64,000 bases of DNA from Hemerocallis citrina (taxonomy: Eukaryota > Streptophyta > Magnoliopsida > Asparagales > Asphodelaceae). The notes beneath the pieces were generated by a model, which saw nothing but the letters and a program-made list of their open reading frames with translations, did no database searches and was not told the origin of the DNA. The DNA lies in NCBI GenBank assembly GCA_017893485.1, contig CM030359.1:32988430-33052429 (forward strand), given 5' to 3'. Position numbers and translations under genes: made by a program. Shown here piece after piece: positions 22,084-33,261 of the stretch (positions are counted from its first letter, which is position 1; the number at the start of each line of letters is the position of its first letter).

Positions 22084-23606
22084 GGTAATCTATCAACAGA
22101 AATACGCAAAGTAAATATCATTTTGATTAAAATATTTAACAGAAATATGCAAAGTAAGAAATATTTAACCATCAACAGTAATATGCAGAGTATGTATCAT
22201 GACATTGAATTATTTAATAAGGTCTTTCATTAAATATACCTCATACTATTTTTTATTCAAATCAACGACCCTCGGCATTGACTCAAAAAATCCCATCGTA
22301 AGATTTTCTAGTAGGCCAAGATCCATATTTCACCTTGTTTTGAGTCAACTTTGGCTGATCACCCAAAATTCAGTTATTTAGGTAGGGAACACTTCCCAAT
22401 TACATCGTATGCAACTCTTGGTTAGTTCAGTGAATAACACTTATTCTAATCTATCTCATAGACTAAATCCCAACTCTATGCCTCTAAACTTTCAATTCTA
22501 TTGAAATAGCCTAGTTAAGTCAGACCCAATGGTTGGCAGTTGAATATTACTTTTATCCCATTGCATCTCGCCAGGATAGATAAAGGCACCCTACTTTGGC
22601 AGGCCTACACTTAATCAATCATAGCCTAGACGAGTGTTACACATTGGAAGACATCTTATTATGAATTAATATTTACTTTGAGGAATTTTTGTTATTTTAT
22701 TAATTTATCTCACAAGCTATTATCTAATAGCATGCAACAAAAATAAAAAACGCATCTCATACAACATAAAAGCAAAAAATATATGTAACATGGTTGTGGT
22801 CCCTAACCCATTTATACTCCCAAGCCAACGAGAGTATCAATAACCAAACATAGGGATTATAGCGTCTTCTCCAAGCAGCATCCAAGTCAAGTTCTTGTAT
22901 GATTGTCAATACCGTGCCTCCTTAGTGAGATTACATTTACATATAAAGAAAGAATGTACAATCGGAGTGTAGAGAGAAAGGATTACATTGAGCATGTAGA
23001 GAGAAAGGTACGACACGTAGGCCGTATTCAAAATATCAAAATATAAACAATACATCACAGAACATAAACTATGCATCACAGAATTAAGTCAAGCATCACA
23101 GAACTGAGTCCACAACCATGCACCACACATCATGTAGCATAATAAACAAAGTATATGTTGCTATGATTTTATTTAGTTTATTTAAAAATGATTGATTTTC
23201 GGAAAATTAATATCGCCTTACGCAGAATTGGCACGGGCGAATTAATATTGCCCAACGCAGGGGCCGGGTAGCGCCCCAGAGCAAAAATTTGCCTCGTCAT
23301 CCCTTGTCATCGACATAGCATGAACTCTTCATGTTTTAAGAAACCCTTACACCACTGCAAACGAAATAGGTGCATGAACTCTTCATGCTTTAAAAAACTC
23401 TAACGTCACTGTAAATCACATCTGGTTGCTCCAAGATTTTCAATGGTTCCAAACCGAGGGTTACCCTGGTGTGGCATCTGTATTAACAACCAACACATAA
23501 ATGAATCCTTATATTGCAACTGTTGCAAAAATCATATTACATATGAATCTTTCTTCCAAAAGTACGAACATATCGTGAATAATCATATATTATACATTTC
23601 GCAAGT
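22084..23606 (-). other. Copia 5' leader, non-coding
   Basis: About 1.5 kb between PBS and gag with no coding signal on either strand. It holds small repeats: AATATGCAAAGTAA-like units (22095-22190), three GCATCACAGAA units (23040-23105) and a 20-bp duplication around GCATGAACTCTTCATG (23318 and 23371). A leader this long is larger than in most Copia elements and may hide an old insertion. Confidence 0.5.
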
Positions 23607-23619
23607 GGCTCTGATACCA
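23607..23619 (-). promoter_or_regulatory. Copia primer-binding site
   Basis: On the - strand it reads TGGTATCAGAGCC, one base inside the LTR end at 23621: the initiator tRNA-Met PBS. Confidence 0.9.
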
Positions 23620-23620
23620 C

Positions 23621-24610
23621 TGTTAGGTTTCGAAGACAATCACATATTAAATACACAGCGAAAAAATTACCAAAAAATATCAAAACCTACTTATGGATCC
23701 ATGCGAATACCATAAATCGTGTTTAAGAGTTATACCTTGAAGATGGATTTGCTGTCTCCATAGTATGCCGATCACAACACTAAAATATTGCAGTGCCTCT
23801 ACGGTATCCACACGAACGGATCTAATCAAGTTTTTCCTCACACCGCGGTGCTAGCTGCGGGAAGGGGATGTTGACGATCTCTCCTCTCCCACAATTTATG
23901 TGATGGCTAGGGTTTTCTCATGTGTAACTTTTACGTAGATACGTATCATATTTACAGGTGCAAAAAATCAACCGTAAGAGAGTAATGAGGCTGTATGGCT
24001 CACAATCTGACCTGGGTCAGATTCGTGTGTGGATCTTTGAACTTTAGTCAGCCCATTTAATCTAATTAAATGTCCAACCAATGTCAGGAGTCCAAGTCTT
24101 ACTTGGGTCCCCAATTAAATTCATCTTATGAATTTAAATCCCAATTTTGATCTATTCTGAGTGTGTGACCCTGCAGGTTCCAATTACATTGACAGTAATA
24201 CTAAAAACATATTCTAGTATTACAAACAATGAGCGGTATCCAGTGATTTGACATAACCTATTCGTGACCAATGTTACCATGTTGTCTAGTCCCTTTGTCC
24301 AGTTATCTTAATTGACCACAAGGCATATAGTGTGTCACCCTTATATAGTTCAATTGGTTTCTTGATGTCCGAGAAGACTTACTAAAACAAATGAGCTCAA
24401 TATCTCATATTGACTCATTTGAGCACGGCTACGCATTTTGCAGTTTCACTCAATCAAGGGGACCATAGATATCGCTCCTGTTATTATAAGAGGGACAAAT
24501 CCTATCTAAGACACTCACATCCTTCCGCATGATTTGTAATATATCCAATAGTCGACTTTATAATCACCTGATTACAGGCAACATTTGACGACATTAAAAT
24601 ATACAACTTC
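23621..24610 (-). mobile_element. Copia 5' LTR, part proximal to gag
   Basis: It begins on the + strand with TGTTAGGTTTCG, the complement of the LTR end CGAAACCTAACA. At 24610 the young Gypsy element interrupts it; the last five bases ACTTC are the target-site copy. The missing part resumes at 36697. Confidence 0.9.
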
Positions 24611-26116
24611 TGTAACGCCCCGAATCCCAAATACACTGAATTCGAGATGTTCTACAGGATCTTTTCACTTTCTTTAGTACAATTTTAAAAGGAAATTTAA
24701 ACTTTTCATCTTACATCAGAGTTTACATCAATATTACACTTTTCTTTTGCACAGCGGAAGTAAAATACAACAATTGAATAAATGTACAACAACATGGTAC
24801 AATCTTTAAGCATCCATTCCTCTTTAACATGTCATTTACCTGCATATAAGACTGTGGGTACGTCAGTTTATTCAACCGACGAACATTATACACGGCCATC
24901 CTCTCTATGCCGGAAATAGTATAACTCAACTTTTCATATTTAGCAAACACAAACTTGTCACATTTCAAACTAAAGGGACTACCCTATTGATGTCGTGTTG
25001 TGATTGTGCACTTAATCCTTAATGCATTTATTTATATTACATGACACTAATGCGCACTTGTTCGGATTCTATGCATCCCATACTACATAGGTCCGAGGGC
25101 AAGCCCTTATTCGTTCTTCATCTTGGTAGGGTTCAATCCCCCGTTATGATTTAGTCTACTACTGTAACTACGGTAGTGTCTTAGATGTCCTATGATCTAT
25201 GAGCCCATGCCCAGGCAACCTGGAGGGGAATCCCACGCACTGACACGACGCATCGAGCAGGCAACCTATGGACAATTCAGCCTCCGTCATGGAACAATGG
25301 CACCACCCATAGCCACTCGAACATCCCATGAGCGTCGCCACCGGGACGATAATTCTGGAGTAGCGCCCACGCCATGTCTTGACGCATCAAGCAGGCAGCC
25401 TGTGGATCGCTTTCACACCGCTATCCGATGGCCCCCATACTCATATTTTTCTTCTACTTTCATCACGTCTTCACTATGTGCTAATCCTTAGTTTAATTAA
25501 AAATCATGAACAAAAATTAATCTCTAGAGTTAGCCTCTCCACTAACCGGTCTTATTCATTTATTTCAACATGACCAACCTTGGTCTAATTTCATTTCATT
25601 TCATTTCTCAATGCCGGGGGAGACTTAGCTACTCTATTTCAATTTTCATTTCACAATCTTCAACTCATAAATTTTCCATGTTGAGTTCTCATACTCACAT
25701 GCATATTCTCTTTCCAATTCATGATTTTCAATTTTGTTCACAAGTCCATCATTGCACATAAATTTGCATATACTTTATCAATTATCACATCATATCAATT
25801 TCACATTCTAAACAATATGCATACTTCAATTGTTCTATGATGAGAAATAAATTGCATCATGTCACACAACCAAATTTCTTTTGTCAAATCAACTCTTAAT
25901 TTTTCAATTCACTTATTCTTTCAAGTTATAATTTCATATCAATAATCCATATAGAACCATATGTCTATTTATGCATTTTAACTCCAAATCATAGTTAAAT
26001 TCATTTAAATAATCCCCAAACCATTTTTAGAAAGTCCCTTACATTTTTAGGAGAATATACATATTTTTTTCATAACTTTTCGATACATAAAAACCCAAAA
26101 AAATAATTTTTCCAAT

Positions 26117-26192
26117 CTTGCCGATAGCAAGATTCGAACCCAGCACGCCACCGACAAAGCCCAAGGCTCAGACCACTAGGCCGGTTTGTGCC
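26117..26192 (-). other. tRNA-like module 1 in the LTR (Pol III A and B box)
   Basis: On the - strand CGGCCTAGTGGTCTGAGCC resembles an A box, and 32 bases on GGGTTCGAATCT is nearly a perfect B box. No full cloverleaf or CCA-end pairing is evident, so it looks like a SINE head or degenerate tRNA rather than a tRNA gene. It has the same sense as the element. Confidence 0.45.
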
Positions 26193-26281
26193 ACAGTATA
26201 AAACACGACTGAGAGCCATAAGTGCTCTCGGTCCGCTGATGAATTATTTTGAAAGAAACCAAACAAAATATTGTTGATCAT

Positions 26282-26350
26282 GGGGTTCGAACTAATCACG
26301 GCAGAGAACCCAACGCAACACAGTGACCACTTGAGCTGCATGCTCAGATT
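26282..26350 (-). other. tRNA-like module 2 in the LTR
   Basis: On the - strand GCAGCTCAAGTGGTCA is A-box-like and AGTTCGAACCCC is a good B box. It lies about 90 bp upstream of module 1 in element sense. Together they form a tandem pair of Pol III-like heads. Confidence 0.4.
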
Positions 26351-28041
26351 GTTACACTGTGCGTTAAACTCCTTTTGGACCAATCCCCACTGTTATAAAA
26401 ATGTTTCGATGTTCAACTAAACTTTGTTTCTTATTGCTTTTGTAAAAATTACTGAAAAACTCCAGATCAACTTTCATTCACATGAATTTCATATCAGTAT
26501 GATAAAAATAATTTTTGTACTAATAAAATATATTTCTTCACACAAACCAATGGATCATTCATTAAAACTACTATATTTTTCATTTTCGACATTGCTTAAC
26601 AATTGGTCTCCTAATCTTTTTATTCAAATTTTCTTATAATAATTTACTGTTATTAACTCTTTATTCAACAAACACATATATTTTGAATTTGTCCATACCC
26701 ATATCAACATAAAGGTCTATTTAGCACATGAATAGGCAAGACTCGAAACTACTAATTTTTTGAGTAGTTCTTTGATGATAACAAGGTAGTTCCATTAATC
26801 AATCTATGTCACAATGTATATAATCACTTATCAATTTGCATAATCACATCTCAATCATTCAAGAAAGTCACTCTTTTCAAATTAAAGTGTGCTCTTTCTT
26901 AATCAAGTCCATGTTTCAATTTTACAATTAACAAGCGTTCTTATTGGAAATTTTCATACATCATGTCTCAATATCATACTAGCAACATTCTTAAGGGAAT
27001 TTAACCACCATCATTAATTCATGCTAATAATCATGGAGAATTCTACACACAATTTAATTTAATACTAGAATCACATACAAGTTAATCACAACATTTCAAT
27101 CAATTCATAAACTAACTTCTCAATTAAAGTGGGTTCTTATTAGTATTTTTCATGCATAATTTTGATAGTTGAATCTAGCATAGATCCCTATATTAGAAAT
27201 ATGAAAGGTTACCCACCTTGTATGGAGAGAAATAAACAAATTTAGCAACACAAGCCCTTTGCGACGAGATGCACCTCCTCCTAGAAAATGCGCGAACAAG
27301 CTCCAAGCCACCAAGCAAACCGAATGCTCCTCTCCTTGGAATGATGCCGGCCTCCTCTCCAAGCAATCCCACACAAACACTCACCTTTTTTTAACTCACA
27401 CTATTACTAAAATAAGACTATAGTTTGGAAAGATATAATTGCATATGAATATAGCCATGGGAGGGGGGGTATTTATACTAGAAAACAAGTGAAATGGAGG
27501 TCTAGGATTGGCTAGTTGGTTGTAGGATGGAGGGCCAAGATTAGAGTAGGAGTTATAAAAACTACCCACATCCACAAAACCACCTCCATGATCACCATGA
27601 CTAATTTCAAAACTCCCTCCAAAAAGAATGCCAACCGGCCATGAGAAAGGTGTGCATTGCACGTGTACGTGTAGTGCACGTGCATGCAACTAGGACCAAA
27701 TTTGTACAATTTAATTTTGTATAAAAAATAAAATAGTTATAAAATAGTTTTCTACATGACACGTTTAAATAAAAAGAAGATTAATCCATGGGCTTTATTT
27801 TGGGCCAAAATTGTTATTAAAATAAATAAAATAAAATACATTTTGGGCTTTAAGAAAAGGCATTTTCATTAAATTAAAATAAGGCTTTCTATTTATTAAA
27901 GAAAAGGGCTTTTGCACAAAATAATTTGAGAACACATATTTAAATATTTATACACATCTCAATTCAACCAAAATATTGCACGTGCACACTACGTGCAAAA
28001 TAAAATAATCTTGTCATTAATTGAAAAATCAGGGTATTACA

Positions 28042-28062
28042 GCACTCCCTCCTTAGAATAGT
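28042..28062 (-). promoter_or_regulatory. Polypurine tract of the young Gypsy element
   Basis: On the - strand TTCTAAGGAGGGAGTGC stands just before the LTR start at 28041. Confidence 0.8.
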
Positions 28063-28141
28063 TCCGTCCCCGGAACTACAATCAAGAGCGGGAAAACAGA
28101 CATACAATATACACACCAAAACAAAAGATACAAGAATACAA

Positions 28142-31100
28142 TCAAGCAAAAAGCTCAGGATAGTCCTTCAACATCCTCTCCTCAGATTCCCAAGTAGCCT
28201 CTTCAACCAAGTGGTTTTTCCAGACTACCTTGACCATCGGTATCGTCTTATTCCTCAAGACTTTCTCTCGACGATCAACAATCTCAACAGGAGACTCGAT
28301 GTAATTCAGGTCTAACTGCAAACCTTCCGGCACTTCAGGCAAATGATGACTCGGATCTGGAATATAACCTCTCAGCATAGACACATGAAAGACATTGTGC
28401 ACCTGAGACAACTCTTCCGGTAATTCAAGCCGGTAAGCAGTTTTCCCGATCCTTTTCAATATCTTATACGGACCTATAAACCTCGGGGCTAACTTCTCGC
28501 CTTTGCCAAAACGAACCACACCTTTACTGGGTGATACTTTCAGAAAGACGAAGTCACCGACCTCAAACTCAAGGTCCCTTCTCTGGTTGTCTGCATAGCT
28601 TTTCTGCATGCTCTGAGCTTCCACCAACCTTTTCCTGATCAGATCAATCTTCTCAGAAGTTTGCTGTACAAGCTCAGGACCAAACAACTGACGCTCCCCA
28701 ACTTCAAACCAACAAACAGGTGTCCTGCACTTCCTGCCATACAAAGCTTCGTACGGTGCCATCCCGATGCTAGCCTGAAAACTGTTGTTGTAGGCAAATT
28801 CTACCAAAGGTAAATGCCTTTCCCAACTGCCTCCAAAGTCTAGTATACAACACCGAAGCATATCCTCAAGAATGCGATTGACTCTCTCAGTCTGCCCATC
28901 GGTTTGCGGATGAAAAGCAGTGCTGAAATCTGTCTTGGTACCCAAAGCTGTCTGAAGACTCCTCCAGAAATGCGAAGTAAACCGCGCATCTCGATCAGAC
29001 ACAATAGTTGACGGAACACCATGAAGCCTGACAATCTCGCCAACATACATCTCAGCCAACTTGTCCATCGAAGCAGTGAGTTTCATCGCCAAAAAGTGAG
29101 CGGACTTAGTTAGTCGATCGACTATAACCCAAATCGCATCATTGCCTTTAGAACTCTTAGGCAATCCCGTAATGAAATCCATACTGATGTTATCCCACTT
29201 CCATTCTGGAATAGGTAACGGCTGTAATAGACTTCCGGGTCTCTGATTTTCGGTTTTGACTTGCTGACAAACCTCACACTTCGCGACAAATTCAGCCACA
29301 TCCCGCTTCAAACCTGACCACCAGAAATGCTGTTTGATGTCTTTGTACATCTTAGTACTCCCAGGATGTACCGACAAAAGAGTAGCATGCGCCTCCTGAA
29401 GAATACTCTCCTTCAGGTCTGCCTGATTTGGAACGCACAGCCTATCTCCGAACCACAGCACTCCATCCCTGATTTGAAATTCGGGCAACCTGCCAGCACT
29501 AACCTGCTCCTTCATCTCCAAGATATCAGCATCAACTCCCTGACTTGCAATGATCCTCCCATTCAGTGTAGGCTGAAGCCTCAACTGAGCCAAAGATGCT
29601 CCCAATCCTTGCAAGACAACCTCAATACCTGCTCGGTCCAACTCCTCAATCAGATGCCTCTGAGTCGTAATCAAACTGGCCAAACTGCTCTTGCGATTAA
29701 GTGCATCAGCCACAACATTAGCCTTTCCAGGATGATACTTGATCTCAGGTCGCATATCCTCAAGCACTTCCAACCATCTCCGCTGCCTCAGATTCAAATC
29801 CCTCTGCTGATATATATACTTCAAGCTCTTGTGGTCCGTGTACATGTTCAACTTCTCACCGTACACGTAGTGCCTCCATTGCTTCAGGGCAAAGATAATC
29901 GCAGCCAACTCTAGATCATGAGTCGGGTAATTTTTCTCATGTGGTCGTAGTTGCCTAGACCCATAAGCGATTACTCTTCCCTCTTGCATTAAGACACAAC
30001 CAAGCCCACGATGTGAAGCATCGCTATAAACATCATACTCAACACCTGCTCTAGGCAAAGCCAAAATAGGTGCAGTAGTCAGTCTATCTTTCAACTCCTG
30101 AAAGCTCACCTCACATTGCTCAGTCCACTTGAAGCTCACATTCTTCTTGGTCAGTCCAGTAAGCGGTACAGCTATCTGAGCATAACCTTGAATGAATCTC
30201 CTGTAGTATCCAGTCATCCCAAGAAAACTTCTGACTTCCTTCACTGTAGTAGGCCTAGCCCAATCTCTCACTGCCTCTATCTTCTGAGGGTCAGTTGCCA
30301 CTCCCTCCTTAGAAAGGATGTGACCTAGGAATGCCACTTCAGATTTCCAGAAATCACACTTGGATAACTTGGCATACAACTTCTGCTCTTCCAGCTTCTT
30401 CAAAACTGCTGCCAGATGCTCGGTGTGCTCCTCTTCTGACTTGGAGTACACGAGAATATCGTCGATAAACACCACGACGAAAGAATCAATGAACGGCCTC
30501 AGAACTCTGTTCATCAAATCCATGAAGATTGCGGGTGCATTCGTCACTCCGAATGGCATAACTAAGAATTCGTAATGCCCATGTCGAGTTCTAAATGCAG
30601 TTTTGTGCACATCTTCGGCTTTTACCCGAACTTGGTGGTATCCTGACCGAAGATCTATTTTGGAGAAAACAGCTGCTCCTTGTAGACGATCGAACAAGTC
30701 ATCAATTCGAGGAATCAGATACTTATTCTGAACAATGACCTTATTCAGCTCCCGGTAATCGATGCACATTCTCATCGATCCATCCTTCTTCTTTACCAAA
30801 AGCACTGGTGCTCCCCAAGGTGACGCACTAGGTTGAATAAAGCCTTTCTCCAACAGTTCCTCAATCTGCCGTTTCACCTCATCCTGTTCCACTGGAGCCA
30901 TCCTATACGGTGCCTTAGAAATGGGCGCACTTCCCGGTTGAACAGTGATGCTGAACTCTACATCACGATGCGGGGGTAACCCAGGAAAATCTTCCAAGAA
31001 CACTGTCGGATAGTCCCGAACTACAGGAATCCCTTGCACTTCCACAGGAGTCTCTTCCTTGCGGATAGTTGCCACCAGCTTAGAACATTTCTGCTTCCCT

Positions 31101-31455
31101 TGGAACGTGACTTCAGGTCCACCTGGAGCCTTCACTGTTACCGTCTTGGCCTTACACTCGATGCTTGCACTGTACACCGACATCTAATCAATGCCAATGA
31201 TAACATCGACTCCCAAGATAGTCAGCTCGATCAGATCAATGCCAAAGATTCGATCCCCAATCACAATCTCGCAATCAGCATAATACCGATCAGTGGTCAA
31301 AGTTTCCCCTGATGGAGTAGCTACTGCTAAGATCTTGCCTAGAAAAATCTTCGGTTCAACTCCCAACACTTTAGCAAACTTTGGAGACACAAAAGTATGA
31401 GAGGATCCAGTATCGAACAACACAACAGCTTTCATTCCATTAAGATATAGTTTGC
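28142..31455 (-). CDS. pol: Gypsy Pol: protease, RT, RNase H, integrase, chromodomain (one internal stop)
   Basis: Downstream exon of the gag-pol frame. Protease with [12 protein letters not shown] lies just after the proposed splice site. A TAG at 31184-31186 stands where the family has Trp (GID-W). The following 1013-codon frame (31183-28142) is intact: RT (FSKIDLRSG 173-181, FIDD 239-242), RNase H (YSDAS 386-390, Glu424-426 region, YTDH 448-451, DAL 493-495), integrase zinc finger (His599, His606, Cys636, Cys639), core Asp669, Asp730, Glu766 with 35 residues between the last two, and a C-terminal chromodomain-like tail (967-1013, ending KDYPELFA). All catalytic residues are present, so only the single stop separates this copy from a full Pol. 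Confidence 0.93.
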
Positions 31456-31542
31456 CTATTACATAATACACACCATTACGTAACAGTTTCACAATATAAG
31501 CGGGGAAAGAAATGACAAAACTCTAAACACCAGCCCTCGTAC
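31456..31542 (-). other. Putative 87-bp GT-AG intron at the gag-protease junction
   Basis: On the - strand it begins GTACGAGGG and ends TATGTAATAG. Removal joins TCT G to GC AAA CTA, one glycine codon in phase 1, so gag residue 343 continues directly into [17 protein letters not shown]. The gag TAG (31523-31525) lies inside the intron. Position and phase equal the intron at 3443-3586 in the old element. Splicing is inferred from sequence only. Confidence 0.7.
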
Positions 31543-32569
31543 CAGAGATGACCTGATCCGCCTCATCAGCATCAGCTTCCGTCAAGGCAAATACTCGCCC
31601 TGATTGGTACGGCCTCTTCCCAGCCTGCTGCGTTGGTGCATTGCTATTTCCACTCTGTAGTTTGGGACATTGAGATCGGTAATGTCCTGTTTCACCACAG
31701 TTGAAGCAAGTCACCGCAGGAGGTCTCACCACATTGTTTCCAGGTCCTCCAGCCACACCAATAGCGTTCGCCCCTGTCGATTTGAACCTCTGTGCAGATG
31801 GTTGCCCCTTGAAACTCTCAGAATGTGCAGGCCTCTTTCCAGACTGCCAGTTGTTCCTCCGGTTCTGAACAACTTGGAACTGCTCCATATCCGCCTCCGT
31901 CGCTGCCGCCCTCTTGATCAGCTTGTCGAATCGCCTGATACCAAGAGGTATCATACGGGACCTCAAGCTCGGCCTCAGACCATGCTTGAACTTACGAGCC
32001 TTCTTAGCCTCATCCATCACCAGTTCTGGAGCATACCTGGAGAGCTGAGTAAACTTGGTCTCATACGCTCTCACCGACATGCTGCCTTGCTGAAGCGACA
32101 GAAACTCTATCGCCTTCTTCTCTTGGACGTCGGAGGGGAAATAGTGACTACGGAATTCTTCCAGAAATTCCTCCCAGCCAAGCACTATACCTCCCACGGT
32201 CCTCTTCATGGATTGCCACCAGACCGCCGCATCCTTCTCCAGCTGCAAAGTCGCCAACTTGACCTTGCTACCCTCAGGGGTCTCCAACACCTCAAAGATC
32301 GTTTCCACTTGACGGATCCAGTTGTCAGCCGCATCTGGGTCTGACTTTCCCTCGAATACAGGTGGTTTCATTCTCTTAAACGATTCCACCAGCTTAATCG
32401 CCTCGGGCACTGGATTCGCCGGCCCCCTTCCTTGGTTCTGAGCCACTACATTAAGCGTCTGGTAGACCCTTGCAAGTTCGATCTCCTGATCCAAACCTTC
32501 CCCATTTCTAGCTCCTATTCTCGACATATTCTGATGCAAAAGATCCATCAAATTCGAAGTATAAGACAA
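31523..32569 (-). CDS. gag: Gypsy Gag (348 aa from unspliced RNA)
   Basis: Capsid and nucleocapsid polyprotein that forms the virus-like particle. It has the retrotransposon gag core (about 65-225, with WWQSMKR and EFLSLQQGSMSVRAYETKF) and a zinc knuckle at Cys288, Cys291, His296, Cys301, then an Ala/Asp-rich end. The ATG at 32569 opens the frame; a start slightly downstream is possible. It ends at TAG inside the putative intron, so this 348-aa form would come from unspliced RNA and the spliced form would continue into Pol. Confidence 0.9.
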   Translation of the reverse strand: MSYTSNLMDLLHQNMSRIGARNGEGLDQEIELARVYQTLNVVAQNQGRGPANPVPEAIKLVESFKRMKPPVFEGKSDPDAADNWIRQVETIFEVLETPEGSKVKLATLQLEKDAAVWWQSMKRTVGGIVLGWEEFLEEFRSHYFPSDVQEKKAIEFLSLQQGSMSVRAYETKFTQLSRYAPELVMDEAKKARKFKHGLRPSLRSRMIPLGIRRFDKLIKRAAATEADMEQFQVVQNRRNNWQSGKRPAHSESFKGQPSAQRFKSTGANAIGVAGGPGNNVVRPPAVTCFNCGETGHYRSQCPKLQSGNSNAPTQQAGKRPYQSGRVFALTEADADEADQVISGTRAGV

Positions 32570-32670
32570 GAATTTAAACCAACTTGCATTTCATTGAATT
32601 CCAAAGTTTATACATTCGAATTTAAAACATTTCTGACATCAGCATGGAAAATAAAAGAAGCTAAGACAGT

Positions 32671-33094
32671 CTAACTCCTACGGTTCCTCTTCGCTGCTCG
32701 AAGTTCTTCCCGTAGTTCCTCAACCTCATCCTTCAGCACATCAGTCAGGTTTTTCCTCTTCTCGAGTTCCCAAACCCGGTGACTTAGAACAGAAAAGTCG
32801 TCCTTCCGTTTCGCCAGCTGAGCCTCCAACAATCCGACTCTCTCGCAGTGTCTCAACCTGCCTCTGAAGAGAAGTCACAAGACCACTTGGAACTGGTTCT
32901 TCTTCTTCGTCAGAAGAAGAGTCATCAGATGAATCCGGAGGTGGGGTGATCTCTCGGGATTCAGGCCATTCTTCACCGTCAGAATCTGCTTGCCCTGGAT
33001 AGTACTCGTCCTCGGAATCAGCCTGTCCAGGATGGTACTCTTCCTCAATGATATGCCAGTCGTCGTCTCCAGCAGGGTCAAAGTGATCAGCCAT
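32671..33094 (-). pseudogene. Extra acidic coiled-coil ORF upstream of gag
   Basis: ATG at 33094 starts a protein with a very acidic N-terminus holding two copies of YPGQADSE/YPGQADSD-like repeats, then Ser/Asp/Glu runs, then SLQRQVETLRE. At about 32843 a one-base shift is needed to pass into RVGLLEAQLAKRKDDFSVL and a long Leu/Glu/Lys/Arg coiled coil ending at 32671. The joined product would be about 140 aa. It lies between PBS and gag in the same sense. No enzyme motif; function unknown. Extra ORFs before gag are known in some plant Gypsy lineages, best in Tat/Ogre. Confidence 0.65.
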
Positions 33095-33248
33095 CTTAGA
33101 AATAGAGAGGAAGAAGCATAAATCTTAGAGCAACACAAATGTAAGTCACTTACATTTAAATCTCTAGACTCAAACACACACTCTAATGTCCACATCTAGG
33201 GTGTCGTTCCCAATAAATTTGTACAAGTGTGAAAAGCATAGAAAGCGT

Positions 33249-33261
33249 GGCTCTGATACCA
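33249..33261 (-). promoter_or_regulatory. Primer-binding site of the young Gypsy element
   Basis: On the - strand TGGTATCAGAGCC, three bases inside the 5' LTR end: initiator tRNA-Met type. Confidence 0.92.

Larger units (their letters stand above)
24611..28041 (-). repeat. 3' LTR of the young Gypsy element
   Basis: In element sense it starts TGTAATACCCTGA and ends GGGGCGTTACA. It is AT-rich and non-coding apart from two tRNA-like modules. CACGTGCA motifs (E-box/G-box-like) occur near 27655-27690. Confidence 0.92.

Noticed and set aside
26117..26192. Functional tRNA gene
   Set aside because: A- and B-box-like motifs only; I could not fold an acceptor stem or a proper anticodon arm, and the unit is part of an LTR.
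29327..29914. 195-codon + strand frame inside pol
   Set aside because: Antisense shadow of the intact Pol frame; the - strand carries the RNase H/integrase motifs.
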